In this document: positions 30,561 through 39,074 of the stretch, piece by piece | Position numbering within the stretch: position 1 is the first letter of the stretch | Layout of the letters: each line of letters begins with the position of its first letter | Assembly (NCBI GenBank): GCA_019423635.1 | Contig: JAHZBA010000027.1 | Span: 1-40,760, forward strand | Length of the DNA: 40,760 nucleotides | Source of the DNA: Clostridiales bacterium | Lineage (GTDB): Bacteria > Bacillota > Clostridia > Oscillospirales > Oscillospiraceae | Reading direction: 5' to 3' | Translations under genes and position numbers: made by a program | Notes under the pieces: generated by a model | The model's database searches: none | The model's input: only the letters and a program-made list of their open reading frames with translations | Told to the model about the DNA's origin: nothing

Positions 30561-32690
30561 TTATTTCGGCGGAAAACCCTCGGCAATTGCCTTCTCTCGG
30601 AGATTTATAAGGCTTTTGCTCTGCCTTTCATCTGGAAAACGACCAGACGAGATCTTTACTGCACAGGTCAACGCCCTGCTTTCTGCCGCAGTTGCAATTC
30701 TATGGATTTTGAGCCACTGCTCCATCTGCTTCCAATACGTCTCTCCAAGCTCAAATACCGTATTCATAGCATCAATTTCATTGTCCAGTCTGCGCTCTTG
30801 CCGGGCTTCGCGCTTAACTGCGGCAGTTTCTTCCCGCCCGCACAGCAAGGATTCGAAATTGCAGACGGGGGTACATGATATCTGCTTCACGTTTTCCCAG
30901 CAAGCGGCCTGTTTGCACCACTGTGTAACGTTTTCCACTGGCCTGGACGGGGCAGTAATAGCAGCATACACCATTTCCGCTAAGATTGTCAACTGTTGAA
31001 TCAGTGTATCCGGACATTTTTGTTTCTGCCAGATTATCTGCAGATCCAAGGACTGTCCTGGATACCATCGGCTAATCAGATTTTTCAAAAGAGCAGTCGT
31101 ATATGCAACCACATTTGCTTTATAACCGCCCTCGTACCAGGGCTGCTTTGGAATAAATTTATCAATGGAGCGGTACATAATGACAAGTGCAACCGCCTCC
31201 TGAAAATAGTTATCGTTGAAATCATCTTTTCGCTTTTTCCACTCTGCCTCTGTGCGTTTTGCAAATTCAGAAAAGTTCGACTCTGCCCCCTTGCTGACAA
31301 TATGGGGATACTCATCCCATGCGCTCAGAACTTTGGCTAGATCGGTTTTTGTTATAATTTGATCCTTCGGATTTTGTGTTACAAATTTCCGCTCCTGGGC
31401 CTTGGTCATATGCATCGTAGACTGGGTATACTGTCCCCGTGCCCGTTCATAAAACCAATGCGTTTCATGCTGTGCGCCATCTTTGGCCGGGGCAAATTTC
31501 CGCCTCGATATCTGTTCCAGGCGAATGTGATACTCATGTGTAGAGAAGAAATCTGCGGGATTGATCCTATTTTGGCTGTTTGCGCTCCTTGAAATAATGG
31601 GGACAATTTCGGCGGCTGTTTGCGGAGGTACTTGGGTGAGCTTCATCAATACAGATATTTTTGATAGGTCTGCACCGCTTGAATATCTCACCGCAGACAA
31701 GGTCGCTGTCGTCTGCCCCCCGTTTACAATCTGTAGATCCCGTGCAAAGAGAAGCTTGTCATTTTCAACGGCCGCCTCAGTGACGGTTGCAGAAAGGCCG
31801 TTATTGTAAACGAAAAACATATCTGGTTCATTCAAAACAGTGTTTCGAATATCTTTATTTACACCGCGTTTCCCCAGAAAAGACCGCACATTGCCTTCCA
31901 GCATCCTGCTGCCGTACTCATCATACAGATCTGCCAACACACTGCCAGGGATAATGCATAAGTAACTGCGGCAATTTGATTCTTCACTGGAATAATTGGC
32001 TGGGAGGCAAGGGATGCCCCCGGGTAAGTAATCGTTAAAGTTGACCGCAATCTCTTCATGTCCATCTCCTACGCCAAAGATGCGATAGAAACGCGGCATA
32101 TCCCAGATTCGATACTCTACATCTATTCCGCAAATATCCTCAGCGTCTAAAACGCCGATCCGCTTTGTTTGCCCTTTTCGTCTTTTTCTTTTTGAGGCAG
32201 TATCTGCTTCTGTCAGATTCGCTCTTTCACTCAAAGACATATCCGTCAAAAGGATAATGACAAAACGTGAGATAAATTTTGCCTGGTCCTTAATCAGGGC
32301 GGCCAAATCGTACGCCTCGGTGCTTATTTCAATTTTCGATGCTAAATCATGCTCTATTGCATTTGCCGCAAACATCCTGCAGCGATCCAGTGCAGTTTTT
32401 GCCTCGCTGCCGATAAGAACCTCGCTTTCGGGTGCACCGGAATAAAGAGCTGACAGCATATAAAATGCGCCGTCATGATCGTCATAAGAGTACCCATCCA
32501 CACGAAGAGCGGCATTTCTGTATCCAGAGCCCTGATAATAGCAGGGAGTGTATTCCGGCATGACATCGCCTTCAAAGAGTTTCTGTGAGCAAATTTTCAC
32601 AAAGCTCGCGACTGTCCCATTGGATTCGCTCTCTTCTGTAGAAAGAGCATCTTCCAGAAAATTTTTTCTATACTCTTCAAAGGTTTGCAT
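30561..32690 (-). CDS. AIPR-family (abortive phage resistance) protein
   Basis: 709 residues. The central region MFFVYNNGLSATV followed by RDLQIVNGGQTTATL is the hallmark of the AIPR family, known from abortive-infection phage resistance and linked in comparative genomics to Z1 ATPases and MutL-like proteins. An RNGL/NGG core lies around residues 295-330. The N-terminal ~150 residues and the C-terminal ~250 are unassigned. Biochemical activity is not established; nuclease or RNA-related activity has been proposed for the family. ATG 32690 follows AAGGGAG at eight bases; 28 bases after the PD-(D/E)XK gene. Confidence 0.92.
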   Translation of the reverse strand: MQTFEEYRKNFLEDALSTEESESNGTVASFVKICSQKLFEGDVMPEYTPCYYQGSGYRNAALRVDGYSYDDHDGAFYMLSALYSGAPESEVLIGSEAKTALDRCRMFAANAIEHDLASKIEISTEAYDLAALIKDQAKFISRFVIILLTDMSLSERANLTEADTASKRKRRKGQTKRIGVLDAEDICGIDVEYRIWDMPRFYRIFGVGDGHEEIAVNFNDYLPGGIPCLPANYSSEESNCRSYLCIIPGSVLADLYDEYGSRMLEGNVRSFLGKRGVNKDIRNTVLNEPDMFFVYNNGLSATVTEAAVENDKLLFARDLQIVNGGQTTATLSAVRYSSGADLSKISVLMKLTQVPPQTAAEIVPIISRSANSQNRINPADFFSTHEYHIRLEQISRRKFAPAKDGAQHETHWFYERARGQYTQSTMHMTKAQERKFVTQNPKDQIITKTDLAKVLSAWDEYPHIVSKGAESNFSEFAKRTEAEWKKRKDDFNDNYFQEAVALVIMYRSIDKFIPKQPWYEGGYKANVVAYTTALLKNLISRWYPGQSLDLQIIWQKQKCPDTLIQQLTILAEMVYAAITAPSRPVENVTQWCKQAACWENVKQISCTPVCNFESLLCGREETAAVKREARQERRLDNEIDAMNTVFELGETYWKQMEQWLKIHRIATAAESRALTCAVKISSGRFPDERQSKSLINLREKAIAEGFPPK

Positions 32691-32718
32691 AACTACATCT
32701 CCCTTAACAGACTGCCTG

Positions 32719-33645
32719 TCAGCTTTGCCTCCAGCCCTGCAGACCAGGTATGCTTAAATCATATGCAGCATTTGAGATGCTGACGGGTACCTTAGATCTG
32801 CGAATACGCGGGAAGTCTTTATCTATTCTGTAAACTTCGATTCGATGCAGTACATACGGTTCCTCAGCTCTGGGGTCGGCAGGATCATATTTGGCTGAGG
32901 CCATTCTTGCATCGAATATGGTGCGGGACTCCAAGTCTGCCAAGTCAGCCGCAATTTCATTTACTAAAGAGTTAAGCGTAAAGCAACCGGGCGCATTTGG
33001 CGAAGCCTTCTCTATTCTTGCGATCAGCAAACTGCCCTCCGCATCCGTATCCAGCTGATCCAAAGAGCTGATTGATACCGTATCTTTGCTCAGGGAAACC
33101 GCTTTTACCTCGTACCATTCAGCGGGCATCTCAAAATCGCGGTCTGCTCCTATGGGACCAACCCAGCCAGTCAACGCTGCTTTTGACGTGTAGTTTGCGA
33201 AAACAACCTGTTTCAGTGCGCAAAGTTCACCAATCAAACCCTTTATCTCAGCATCAGACAACTTGTTTTTCTCCGCAGCAAACAGTCTTTGCCATAAGCA
33301 GAACCTCTTAATGGCCGCTGCTGTCCCCTGTTTCTTGTTCTCTATGGTGGAAGTACAGTTCATAATGTCCCAGCAAAGTGAGACGTACTGCTCCTTCAAA
33401 CTTTTGTCAGCCAAAGAAAAGCAGAGGGCATATTTTCCATCATGGCGAGCATTTGCACGGACAGAGAGCTGACGGCTGGAGGCGGGGACAGACGGGAGAA
33501 AATCTGCAGTGAGTATCATCTGCATATTGCCATTTTCATCATATGTAATGAAAAAGTCCAGGGGGTGATTCTCATCTGCTCTGCGTCCAACACTCCGGTC
33601 CGGCTGTGGTATAATTGCGTCCCAGGCCGCGCTGAGTTCAGCCAT
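32719..33645 (-). CDS. PD-(D/E)XK motif protein (DUF4420-like)
   Basis: 308 residues from ATG 33645. Residues 135-185 hold the nuclease-like core: GLIGELCALK (Glu140), GADRDFEM (Asp170) and EWYEVKAVSL (Glu179-x-Lys181). Spacing suits a restriction endonuclease fold, as in the DUF4420 family. A following SSLDQLD...GSLLIARIE strand pair is also typical. It is the probable DNA-cleaving subunit of the system. Its start overlaps the Z1 gene end by eight bases (ATGGCTGA), so it is translationally coupled; no strong ribosome site is seen. Confidence 0.85.
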   Translation of the reverse strand: MAELSAAWDAIIPQPDRSVGRRADENHPLDFFITYDENGNMQMILTADFLPSVPASSRQLSVRANARHDGKYALCFSLADKSLKEQYVSLCWDIMNCTSTIENKKQGTAAAIKRFCLWQRLFAAEKNKLSDAEIKGLIGELCALKQVVFANYTSKAALTGWVGPIGADRDFEMPAEWYEVKAVSLSKDTVSISSLDQLDTDAEGSLLIARIEKASPNAPGCFTLNSLVNEIAADLADLESRTIFDARMASAKYDPADPRAEEPYVLHRIEVYRIDKDFPRIRRSKVPVSISNAAYDLSIPGLQGWRQS

Positions 33646-36391
33646 CGATATCATCCAACTGATCCTCCTCGATTTCGTCCTCGAAATTCTGCCGCTGCTC
33701 AACTGTGTTTACATAGTACACAGCATATACCGGATCAGATCCCGCCAGTCTGGGGAATCCGATTCCATAGCCAACCATCAAGTCCATATCGTTGTCATAT
33801 TCTTTGGGCAGATCTTTTGTATCCGCTGCTTTCATGTAATAGACAATGAAAATCGGCGAGCGGTTCTCAATCAAATAGGCTCGATCAGGGATGCTCATTC
33901 GCAGAAGCCTTTTGTCAGCCTCGGCCCCATATTTCAGCTCGTACTCGCCACGCTTGCTCTCACGGAATTCAGTTTCTGCAGAGAGTCTTTGATCTTTGGA
34001 AAGGCCGTGCTTTGCAAGCCCCATGGTGCCAATGCGCATCTTGGTGCCATAGACGCTCAGCACATTTCCGTTTTTGGAAAACGGTCTTTCTATGGGACGG
34101 ACAGTAATCGCCGCCTCTCCAGGCACTGTCACGTCCATCTGATCACCAGCAACCACCAACACATCCCATTTTGCAAAGCGAGGATTCCCCTTAATGTAGG
34201 ACTCAAGTGCAGCACCATCGGATTCCATGTTTAAAGGGTGATTCTCATATACCCGCACATATTCGCTGATTAAGTCAGAGGGCACTCCATTCCAAAAAAG
34301 CGGCTGGTTTCCGGAGCCGATCGGCGCACCACAGAGTTTGATGATATTTTGAAGCAGCTTATCCGTCCGGCTACGGTTTGCTCGGATCGCAGTAATATCG
34401 CATTTAAACCTTGGCGTTTCAAAGAATTTCCCGTCAAGGGTTATCCAGCACTCCTGCCGCTCTGCATGCCGCATCTTGTTCCGGGCAGTGACGATCAGTG
34501 AAGTCGGATGCGCTCTTACTCGAAGGCCGAATTCCTTTGGTGTAGCCCCAAGACGATTCATTCGAGAAATATCTTCCCGAAGTTCATTAGATGCCTGCGT
34601 AATATGAGTGTACCAGCCAATAGAATCATCCGGCATCCAAATACGGAAAAGATTCTTGTAGCCGTCTCGGTAACCGAACCAACGGCCCATTTGCATAAGG
34701 GTGTCATACATCTGCGTGTTTCGATGGAAATAGCTGACCATCAACCCCTCAAGCGTAAGTCCTCTGGAAAGGCTCAGCCCTCCAACCGCAATAATTCTCA
34801 ACCCTGTATCGGTGTATTCTGTATAGTCTAGTTTGCTGGCACTGCGCTGGTTGATTGTCCTCACCTCAACCGCGCTGATTGCTCCGAGCAGGTATTTTTG
34901 CTGCACATCCTCCCACTCAATACCTGATGCGGCGAAAGGATAATCCGGGTTATTCCAATCATCACGCAAAGCAGCAATATGATCATTTTGGCATGCCTGG
35001 GCCTCAGAGAGCCTGCAGTAATTTCTAACATCTCTCTGTACTTCATACAGCCACTCAAGGATCAGCTTTGCGATTTGCTCCTGGACTCTGGTAAATCGGC
35101 TGACATTCACCAGCATAGAACGATGGGACGTTTCGCTCCCGTTAATGTCCCTCAAGGCATTTGCAAGGAGGAAATACCGCAGTGCATTATAGAGACTTTC
35201 CGGGAGGCTATGAAGAACAATATCCTGTTTGTGTTTGTAAGGGAAATATGCCTGTGCGTCGTCAATCGTAAGGAGTGCGGCACTATAGGGCGCATCATCC
35301 CCAAAGATTTCGTTGCTGCCGATATAATTCGTAGGTGGGTCAAGCGCATATATGTAGTCTGTCGGAAACAGATCGTCATTTGCCATATCTTCGTTCTTAT
35401 CCGGCAGAATAAAAATATTTGCAAAAGGAGTTGCCGTCACAGCGATATAGGAGCTTTTTGTAAAGAGTGTTAGAAGTGTACGGATATAGTTGTTAATAGT
35501 TGTTGGATCATTATCCGCACGGGTGTTGATGGATGCATTATCAGCTTCATCGTCAATAAGCATCAGCGGCAGGTCAATGACCCCTTGATTGTTTGTATTG
35601 TAATCCTTAAGCCAGCCAATTAAATTTTGTAGTGTCTTTGCGTTTTTCTTGAGGACGAAAACTACGGGTTCGCTGCTCATGTTGTGCAGACTTGCATTCA
35701 TGCTCCGCACAACTGCTGTTCTAAAATCGCTGGATTCCGTCGTGAAACCAGTGGCAAATCTTCTAGAATCCTTGCTGCCGACGCCCTTTTTGATAGTTTG
35801 GCTGTTCCGCTGCAAATAGGCCTTGCTGCTTCGGCCAATAAATCCCTCGTCGACACGCTCCTGTGTTTGCCGGCGAAGGCTTTCTATTGTTCCAGTAAGC
35901 AAAATAATGACCTTGTATCCGACATCTGCCGCTTTATTCATTACGGCGATATAGTTTCCAGTCTTTCCGGATTGAATGTCCCCCAGCAGAAGTCCTCTCC
36001 TGTGCAAAGTGCCGGGAACCAACGGATCACCTGCAAGATCAATTACTTTGTCTGACACCTCATCAATTGCAGCAATAACACCAGAAGTTCTCATTGCGTC
36101 CTGCTCAAGATAAAGTGCATATCGGTTCCAATAGAAAAAGTCAATGGTATCCTTTTTTGCTTTGAGCCAAGGCTCATACTCTTTTTCTATTACAATCCCT
36201 GTGTCCATTGCAATGTCCAGAGCCATCTGCAGTTTCCTTATAACAATTTCCGCCTCTTCGTCTGTAATCGGCATCATCATGCGCACCATACTGCACGCGT
36301 CTGAAAGTTCTTCTTCGGTAGGTGCGCGATTAACGGCTACAGAACCTATCTGTGTGCGGACAAACTTCTCAAATAAAGCCAAATCAGCCAT
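33638..36391 (-). CDS. Z1-domain ATPase / helicase-like protein
   Basis: 917 residues. Walker A is GDIQSGKTGNY (137-147); a Walker B-like LMLIDDEADNASIN lies around residue 280; TATPFANIF is a motif III-like segment. The Z1 signature LSRGLTLEGLMVSYFHRN then MQMGRWFGYRDGY lies around 540-575. Z1 proteins are a divergent SF2 helicase family found in restriction-like systems with MutL/GHKL ATPases and AIPR. It probably remodels or translocates on DNA for the nuclease partner. Its ATG is 4 bases after the GHKL gene stop; the ribosome site AAAGGAG sits inside the last codons of that gene. Confidence 0.93.
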   Translation of the reverse strand: MADLALFEKFVRTQIGSVAVNRAPTEEELSDACSMVRMMMPITDEEAEIVIRKLQMALDIAMDTGIVIEKEYEPWLKAKKDTIDFFYWNRYALYLEQDAMRTSGVIAAIDEVSDKVIDLAGDPLVPGTLHRRGLLLGDIQSGKTGNYIAVMNKAADVGYKVIILLTGTIESLRRQTQERVDEGFIGRSSKAYLQRNSQTIKKGVGSKDSRRFATGFTTESSDFRTAVVRSMNASLHNMSSEPVVFVLKKNAKTLQNLIGWLKDYNTNNQGVIDLPLMLIDDEADNASINTRADNDPTTINNYIRTLLTLFTKSSYIAVTATPFANIFILPDKNEDMANDDLFPTDYIYALDPPTNYIGSNEIFGDDAPYSAALLTIDDAQAYFPYKHKQDIVLHSLPESLYNALRYFLLANALRDINGSETSHRSMLVNVSRFTRVQEQIAKLILEWLYEVQRDVRNYCRLSEAQACQNDHIAALRDDWNNPDYPFAASGIEWEDVQQKYLLGAISAVEVRTINQRSASKLDYTEYTDTGLRIIAVGGLSLSRGLTLEGLMVSYFHRNTQMYDTLMQMGRWFGYRDGYKNLFRIWMPDDSIGWYTHITQASNELREDISRMNRLGATPKEFGLRVRAHPTSLIVTARNKMRHAERQECWITLDGKFFETPRFKCDITAIRANRSRTDKLLQNIIKLCGAPIGSGNQPLFWNGVPSDLISEYVRVYENHPLNMESDGAALESYIKGNPRFAKWDVLVVAGDQMDVTVPGEAAITVRPIERPFSKNGNVLSVYGTKMRIGTMGLAKHGLSKDQRLSAETEFRESKRGEYELKYGAEADKRLLRMSIPDRAYLIENRSPIFIVYYMKAADTKDLPKEYDNDMDLMVGYGIGFPRLAGSDPVYAVYYVNTVEQRQNFEDEIEEDQLDDIDG

Positions 36392-36394
36392 TTA

Positions 36395-37861
36395 TCAAAT
36401 CAGCTCCTTTGCCAGCATATCTACTACTTTTCTATAGTTGCAAAACGGGTCGGTCTGCATCATAAGGCGAATCTGTTCGCTGCGCAGCGGGCTTCCCTCA
36501 ATGTTAGACAGGATAATCTGGGCCGTATCCATTGCCTCACTTTCAGCATCCTTTTCTTTCTTTATGTTTACCTGTTCCTCATTGTTGAGATCAACATACA
36601 GCTGATTTAAAGGTAAATTTCCTTCAGCTAAACGGAGGTAATTCTCCAGCAGTTTATGTTGTTCTGCATTCAAAGTCTCCGACAGAAGCTGCAGGAGAAT
36701 ATGTTCGCGATTCAAATTGTATACAACGCCGTCACGGACTTGTGTCTTGCTCCATAAATGACTGCCGTTGTCGCTGATCTCGCGTTTTCCCCGAAAGGTC
36801 CACACACGCCTGCTCCCCTCAGATATTCTATCAACAATTCGTGCTAAATTGTTCTTGATAATTTCAGGTGGAACTGCTGTGGATTTTCGGATGTCCAGTG
36901 TCCAAAGATGATCTAACGCATTGGGAACATCTACACGAATTCGCGCCAGCTTTGACAGCTCATCTTTCCTATGCATCCGAAACCATGTTCCCCAGACAAG
37001 GAGGCGCTTGTTCCGATAAATATAAAATCCCTGGTCTTTTGTAAGCCCCTCAGTACCTCCTAAAACGGTCTTTTCTTTTCTGGTCATAGCACTGATGTGC
37101 GGCAGCATAAACGAGGACACAAGAACCGTCTGACCCTCAATCACGAATTTTTCATCAGCTTGAAAGTTTGTGCTGCGTCCTATTAAAAAGGGATCTTTGG
37201 GTTCAATTTCAAGCCCATTCATGCGAATAGTGAGCTTTGTGATTCCGCTCTCACCAGATAAGTAACGGTGAAATACAAGAGCCAGGTGTTCACGCACATA
37301 TCCCATCTGCTTATTCATCAATTTATCACTTGCTTTGGCACCGTTCAGCAGTCGATCGAGTTTTTCCCAAAGGACAAGAGTGCCAGACCTCAAGCCTTCA
37401 AGCTGTGTCCGAAATTGGGGAATCGCGTATATTTCCTCAGCATCCAGGCTCATCAGAGCCCAGGTTCCCTTTTTGTAGATTTCATCAAGATCCCAACGCC
37501 GAGCTTCCAAGTTATTTCCCTGTTTTGTGATAACGGTCAGGCATCGGCATTGTGACAACGAAGCAGTTTTCAAACCAAGGCCAAAACGCCCCAAATCGGT
37601 GTTTGCCCGTTCGTTCAATGAGCTCTGACTGCCGTATCGCATGGCGTCATTAATCTGCTGCTCAGTCATCCCGCATCCGTCATCCAAGATGGAGATAAAC
37701 GGAACAGCATCATAGGGGGAAAACTGTATATTGACATAGCTGGCCTTTGCCGCAATGCTGTTGTCAATAATGTCTGCTACCGCTGATTCCAAACTATATC
37801 CCATAGCTCTCGTGGATTCCATGAGAACTGGCGCAAAGGGCGGCATATCAAGTGTTTTCAT
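36395..37861 (-). CDS. GHKL (MutL/Hsp90-type) ATPase
   Basis: 488 residues from ATG 37861, preceded by GGAGAAACAGCG; a 16-codon upstream extension falls in the leader hairpin. N box ESAVADIIDNSIAA (Glu25, Asn34), G1 box DDGCGM (60-65), and G2 box GRFGLGLKTAS (91-101) are all intact, so it should bind and hydrolyse ATP. The middle transducer-like domain has a conserved Lys-rich ADEKFVIEG...RNKRLLVWG region as in MutL and MORC proteins. GHKL ATPases act as clamps that close on DNA. It is the first gene of the defence operon and would correspond to the MutL-like component. Confidence 0.93.
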   Translation of the reverse strand: MKTLDMPPFAPVLMESTRAMGYSLESAVADIIDNSIAAKASYVNIQFSPYDAVPFISILDDGCGMTEQQINDAMRYGSQSSLNERANTDLGRFGLGLKTASLSQCRCLTVITKQGNNLEARRWDLDEIYKKGTWALMSLDAEEIYAIPQFRTQLEGLRSGTLVLWEKLDRLLNGAKASDKLMNKQMGYVREHLALVFHRYLSGESGITKLTIRMNGLEIEPKDPFLIGRSTNFQADEKFVIEGQTVLVSSFMLPHISAMTRKEKTVLGGTEGLTKDQGFYIYRNKRLLVWGTWFRMHRKDELSKLARIRVDVPNALDHLWTLDIRKSTAVPPEIIKNNLARIVDRISEGSRRVWTFRGKREISDNGSHLWSKTQVRDGVVYNLNREHILLQLLSETLNAEQHKLLENYLRLAEGNLPLNQLYVDLNNEEQVNIKKEKDAESEAMDTAQIILSNIEGSPLRSEQIRLMMQTDPFCNYRKVVDMLAKELI

Positions 37862-37884
37862 CGCTGTTTCTCCAAACAATACAA

Positions 37885-37957
37885 AATGCTCTGCATACTG
37901 GCAGAGCATTCATCTTATACGGCCATACGCTGCCAAGCCAACAACACTCGACAGCGT
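37885..37957 (-). promoter_or_regulatory. Two-hairpin leader of the defence operon
   Basis: On the minus strand the leader first forms ACGCTG(T)C...G(G)CAGCGT (37957-37927). A perfect 10-bp hairpin AATGCTCTGC/GCAGAGCATT (37910-37885) follows, ended by TTTTGT. The second resembles a weak terminator or attenuator placed 24 bases before the GHKL start codon. Confidence 0.55.
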
Positions 37958-37965
37958 TGTTTATA

Positions 37966-37994
37966 ATAATAGCATATTGGACTGCGCATGGCAA
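37966..37994 (-). promoter_or_regulatory. Promoter of the defence operon
   Basis: On the minus strand TTGCCA (37994-37989), 17-base spacer, TATTAT (37971-37966). It lies about 105 bases upstream of the GHKL ATG. No other promoter of similar quality was noticed in the seven-gene operon. Confidence 0.7.
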
Positions 37995-38030
37995 GAAAAT
38001 AATGGATTTTTGCTCTTTTGTTTGTGCATT

Positions 38031-38058
38031 TTGACACAGCCTTACCGTTCGCAATAAT
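38031..38058 (+). promoter_or_regulatory. Promoter of the deformylase-like operon
   Basis: TTGACA (38031-38036), 16-base spacer, AATAAT (38053-38058), about 160 bases before the start codon. It diverges from the defence operon promoter, with only 36 bases between their -35 boxes. Confidence 0.6.
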
Positions 38059-38217
38059 TAGTAAAGCCCTGCTCTCATCTCAAATCAGGCTTCATTGCGG
38101 TCTTCTGCTTTTCGGCTGTGTATTTCCCTTCCCATTTGCACTTCCCCCTCATCTATGCTATCCTATCCCCAAACCCTATCCTACCCCTTCCAGGGCACGA
38201 CCACGGAGGCACCCACC

Positions 38218-38628
38218 ATGATCCAACCCATTATGAAAGACGAGACCTTCCTCTCCCAAAAAGCAGAGCCCGCCACACCTGACGATTTGCCCGTCGCCCA
38301 GGACCTGCTGGATACCCTGACCGCCCACAAGGACGGCTGCGTGGGCATGGCGGCCAACATGATCGGCGTCAACAAGCGGATCATCATCTTTGACAACGAG
38401 GGCAAGTACATGGTCATGTTCAACCCGGAGATCATCAAGAAGTCCGGGCCTTACGAGGCAGAGGAGGGCTGTCTCTCCCTCACCGGAATCCGGAAAGCCA
38501 GGCGCTGGCAGTCCATCAAGGTGCGGTATCAGAACGAGCAGTTTCAGACCCGCTTCAAGACTTTCACCGGCTGGACCGCACAGATCATCCAGCATGAGAT
38601 CGACCACTGCGAGGGGGTGCTGATCTGA
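38218..38628 (+). CDS. Peptide deformylase-like protein
   Basis: 136 residues from ATG 38218, with GGAGG nine bases upstream. Motif II EEGCLSLTG and motif III QHEIDHCEG carry the Cys and two His metal ligands and catalytic Glu of deformylases. Motif I, normally GxGxAAxQ, reads CVGMAANM, so the catalytic Gln is Met and the first Gly is Cys. Deformylase removes the formyl group from new proteins. The motif I change means activity or substrate may differ. It is short against ~150-170 residues for the main enzyme, so a second host deformylase is probably elsewhere. First of three linked plus-strand genes. Confidence 0.88.
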   Translation: MIQPIMKDETFLSQKAEPATPDDLPVAQDLLDTLTAHKDGCVGMAANMIGVNKRIIIFDNEGKYMVMFNPEIIKKSGPYEAEEGCLSLTGIRKARRWQSIKVRYQNEQFQTRFKTFTGWTAQIIQHEIDHCEGVLI

Positions 38629-38629
38629 T

Positions 38630-39070
38630 ATGGACTTTGACAATTGCATCGCCCGCCTGACGGGAAAAGACGCCAAAGACGCTTATGCTTTCACCCAGCA
38701 GATCGTAGAAGAGAGCCGGGCCTCCGACGCCTGGTATCCCTGTTTTGACCGCTTCGCAGAACTTTTGCGGCATAAAAACTCCCTGATCCGCAACCGGGCA
38801 ATCGCCATTCTGGCCGCCAACGCCCGCTGGGACAGGGAGGGGAAATTTAACGCGCTGCTGGATGAATTTCTATCCCATGTAACTGATGTGAAGCCCATCA
38901 CAGCCTGTCAGTGCGTGGCGGCGCTTCCCGAAATTGCGGAGGCAAAACCAGAACTGATCCCCCGCATCCGGGCGGCGCTGGAGCAGGCCGATTTGAGCGG
39001 ATATCCGGACAGTATGCGGCCTCTGATTTTGAAGGACATCGTGGCGGCACTGCAAAAAATTGAGGAGTAG
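38630..39070 (+). CDS. HEAT-like helical protein
   Basis: 146 residues starting one base after the deformylase stop. It is entirely helical by inspection, with HEAT-like pairs such as HKNSLIRNRAIAILAANARW and TACQCVAALPEIAEAKPELI. Homologues of this type are often labelled SufBD protein, for no clear reason. It has no catalytic motif and probably mediates protein-protein contact. The next gene starts five bases after its stop, so it is in an operon with the deformylase-like gene and yaaA. Confidence 0.75.
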   Translation: MDFDNCIARLTGKDAKDAYAFTQQIVEESRASDAWYPCFDRFAELLRHKNSLIRNRAIAILAANARWDREGKFNALLDEFLSHVTDVKPITACQCVAALPEIAEAKPELIPRIRAALEQADLSGYPDSMRPLILKDIVAALQKIEE

Positions 39071-39074
39071 GCCT

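Larger units (their letters stand above)
19203..38000. mobile_element. Putative integrated defence island
   Basis: The integration genes (two tyrosine recombinases, excisionase) at the left, cargo dominated by nucleic-acid enzymes, and a sharp fall in GC from about 28000 to 38100 mark acquired DNA. The flanks (EFR1 gene; deformylase/YaaA genes) look like host genes. No direct repeat (att) was found by eye and no relaxase or conjugation gene is present, so the right boundary is a guess. It could be more than one insertion. Confidence 0.5.
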
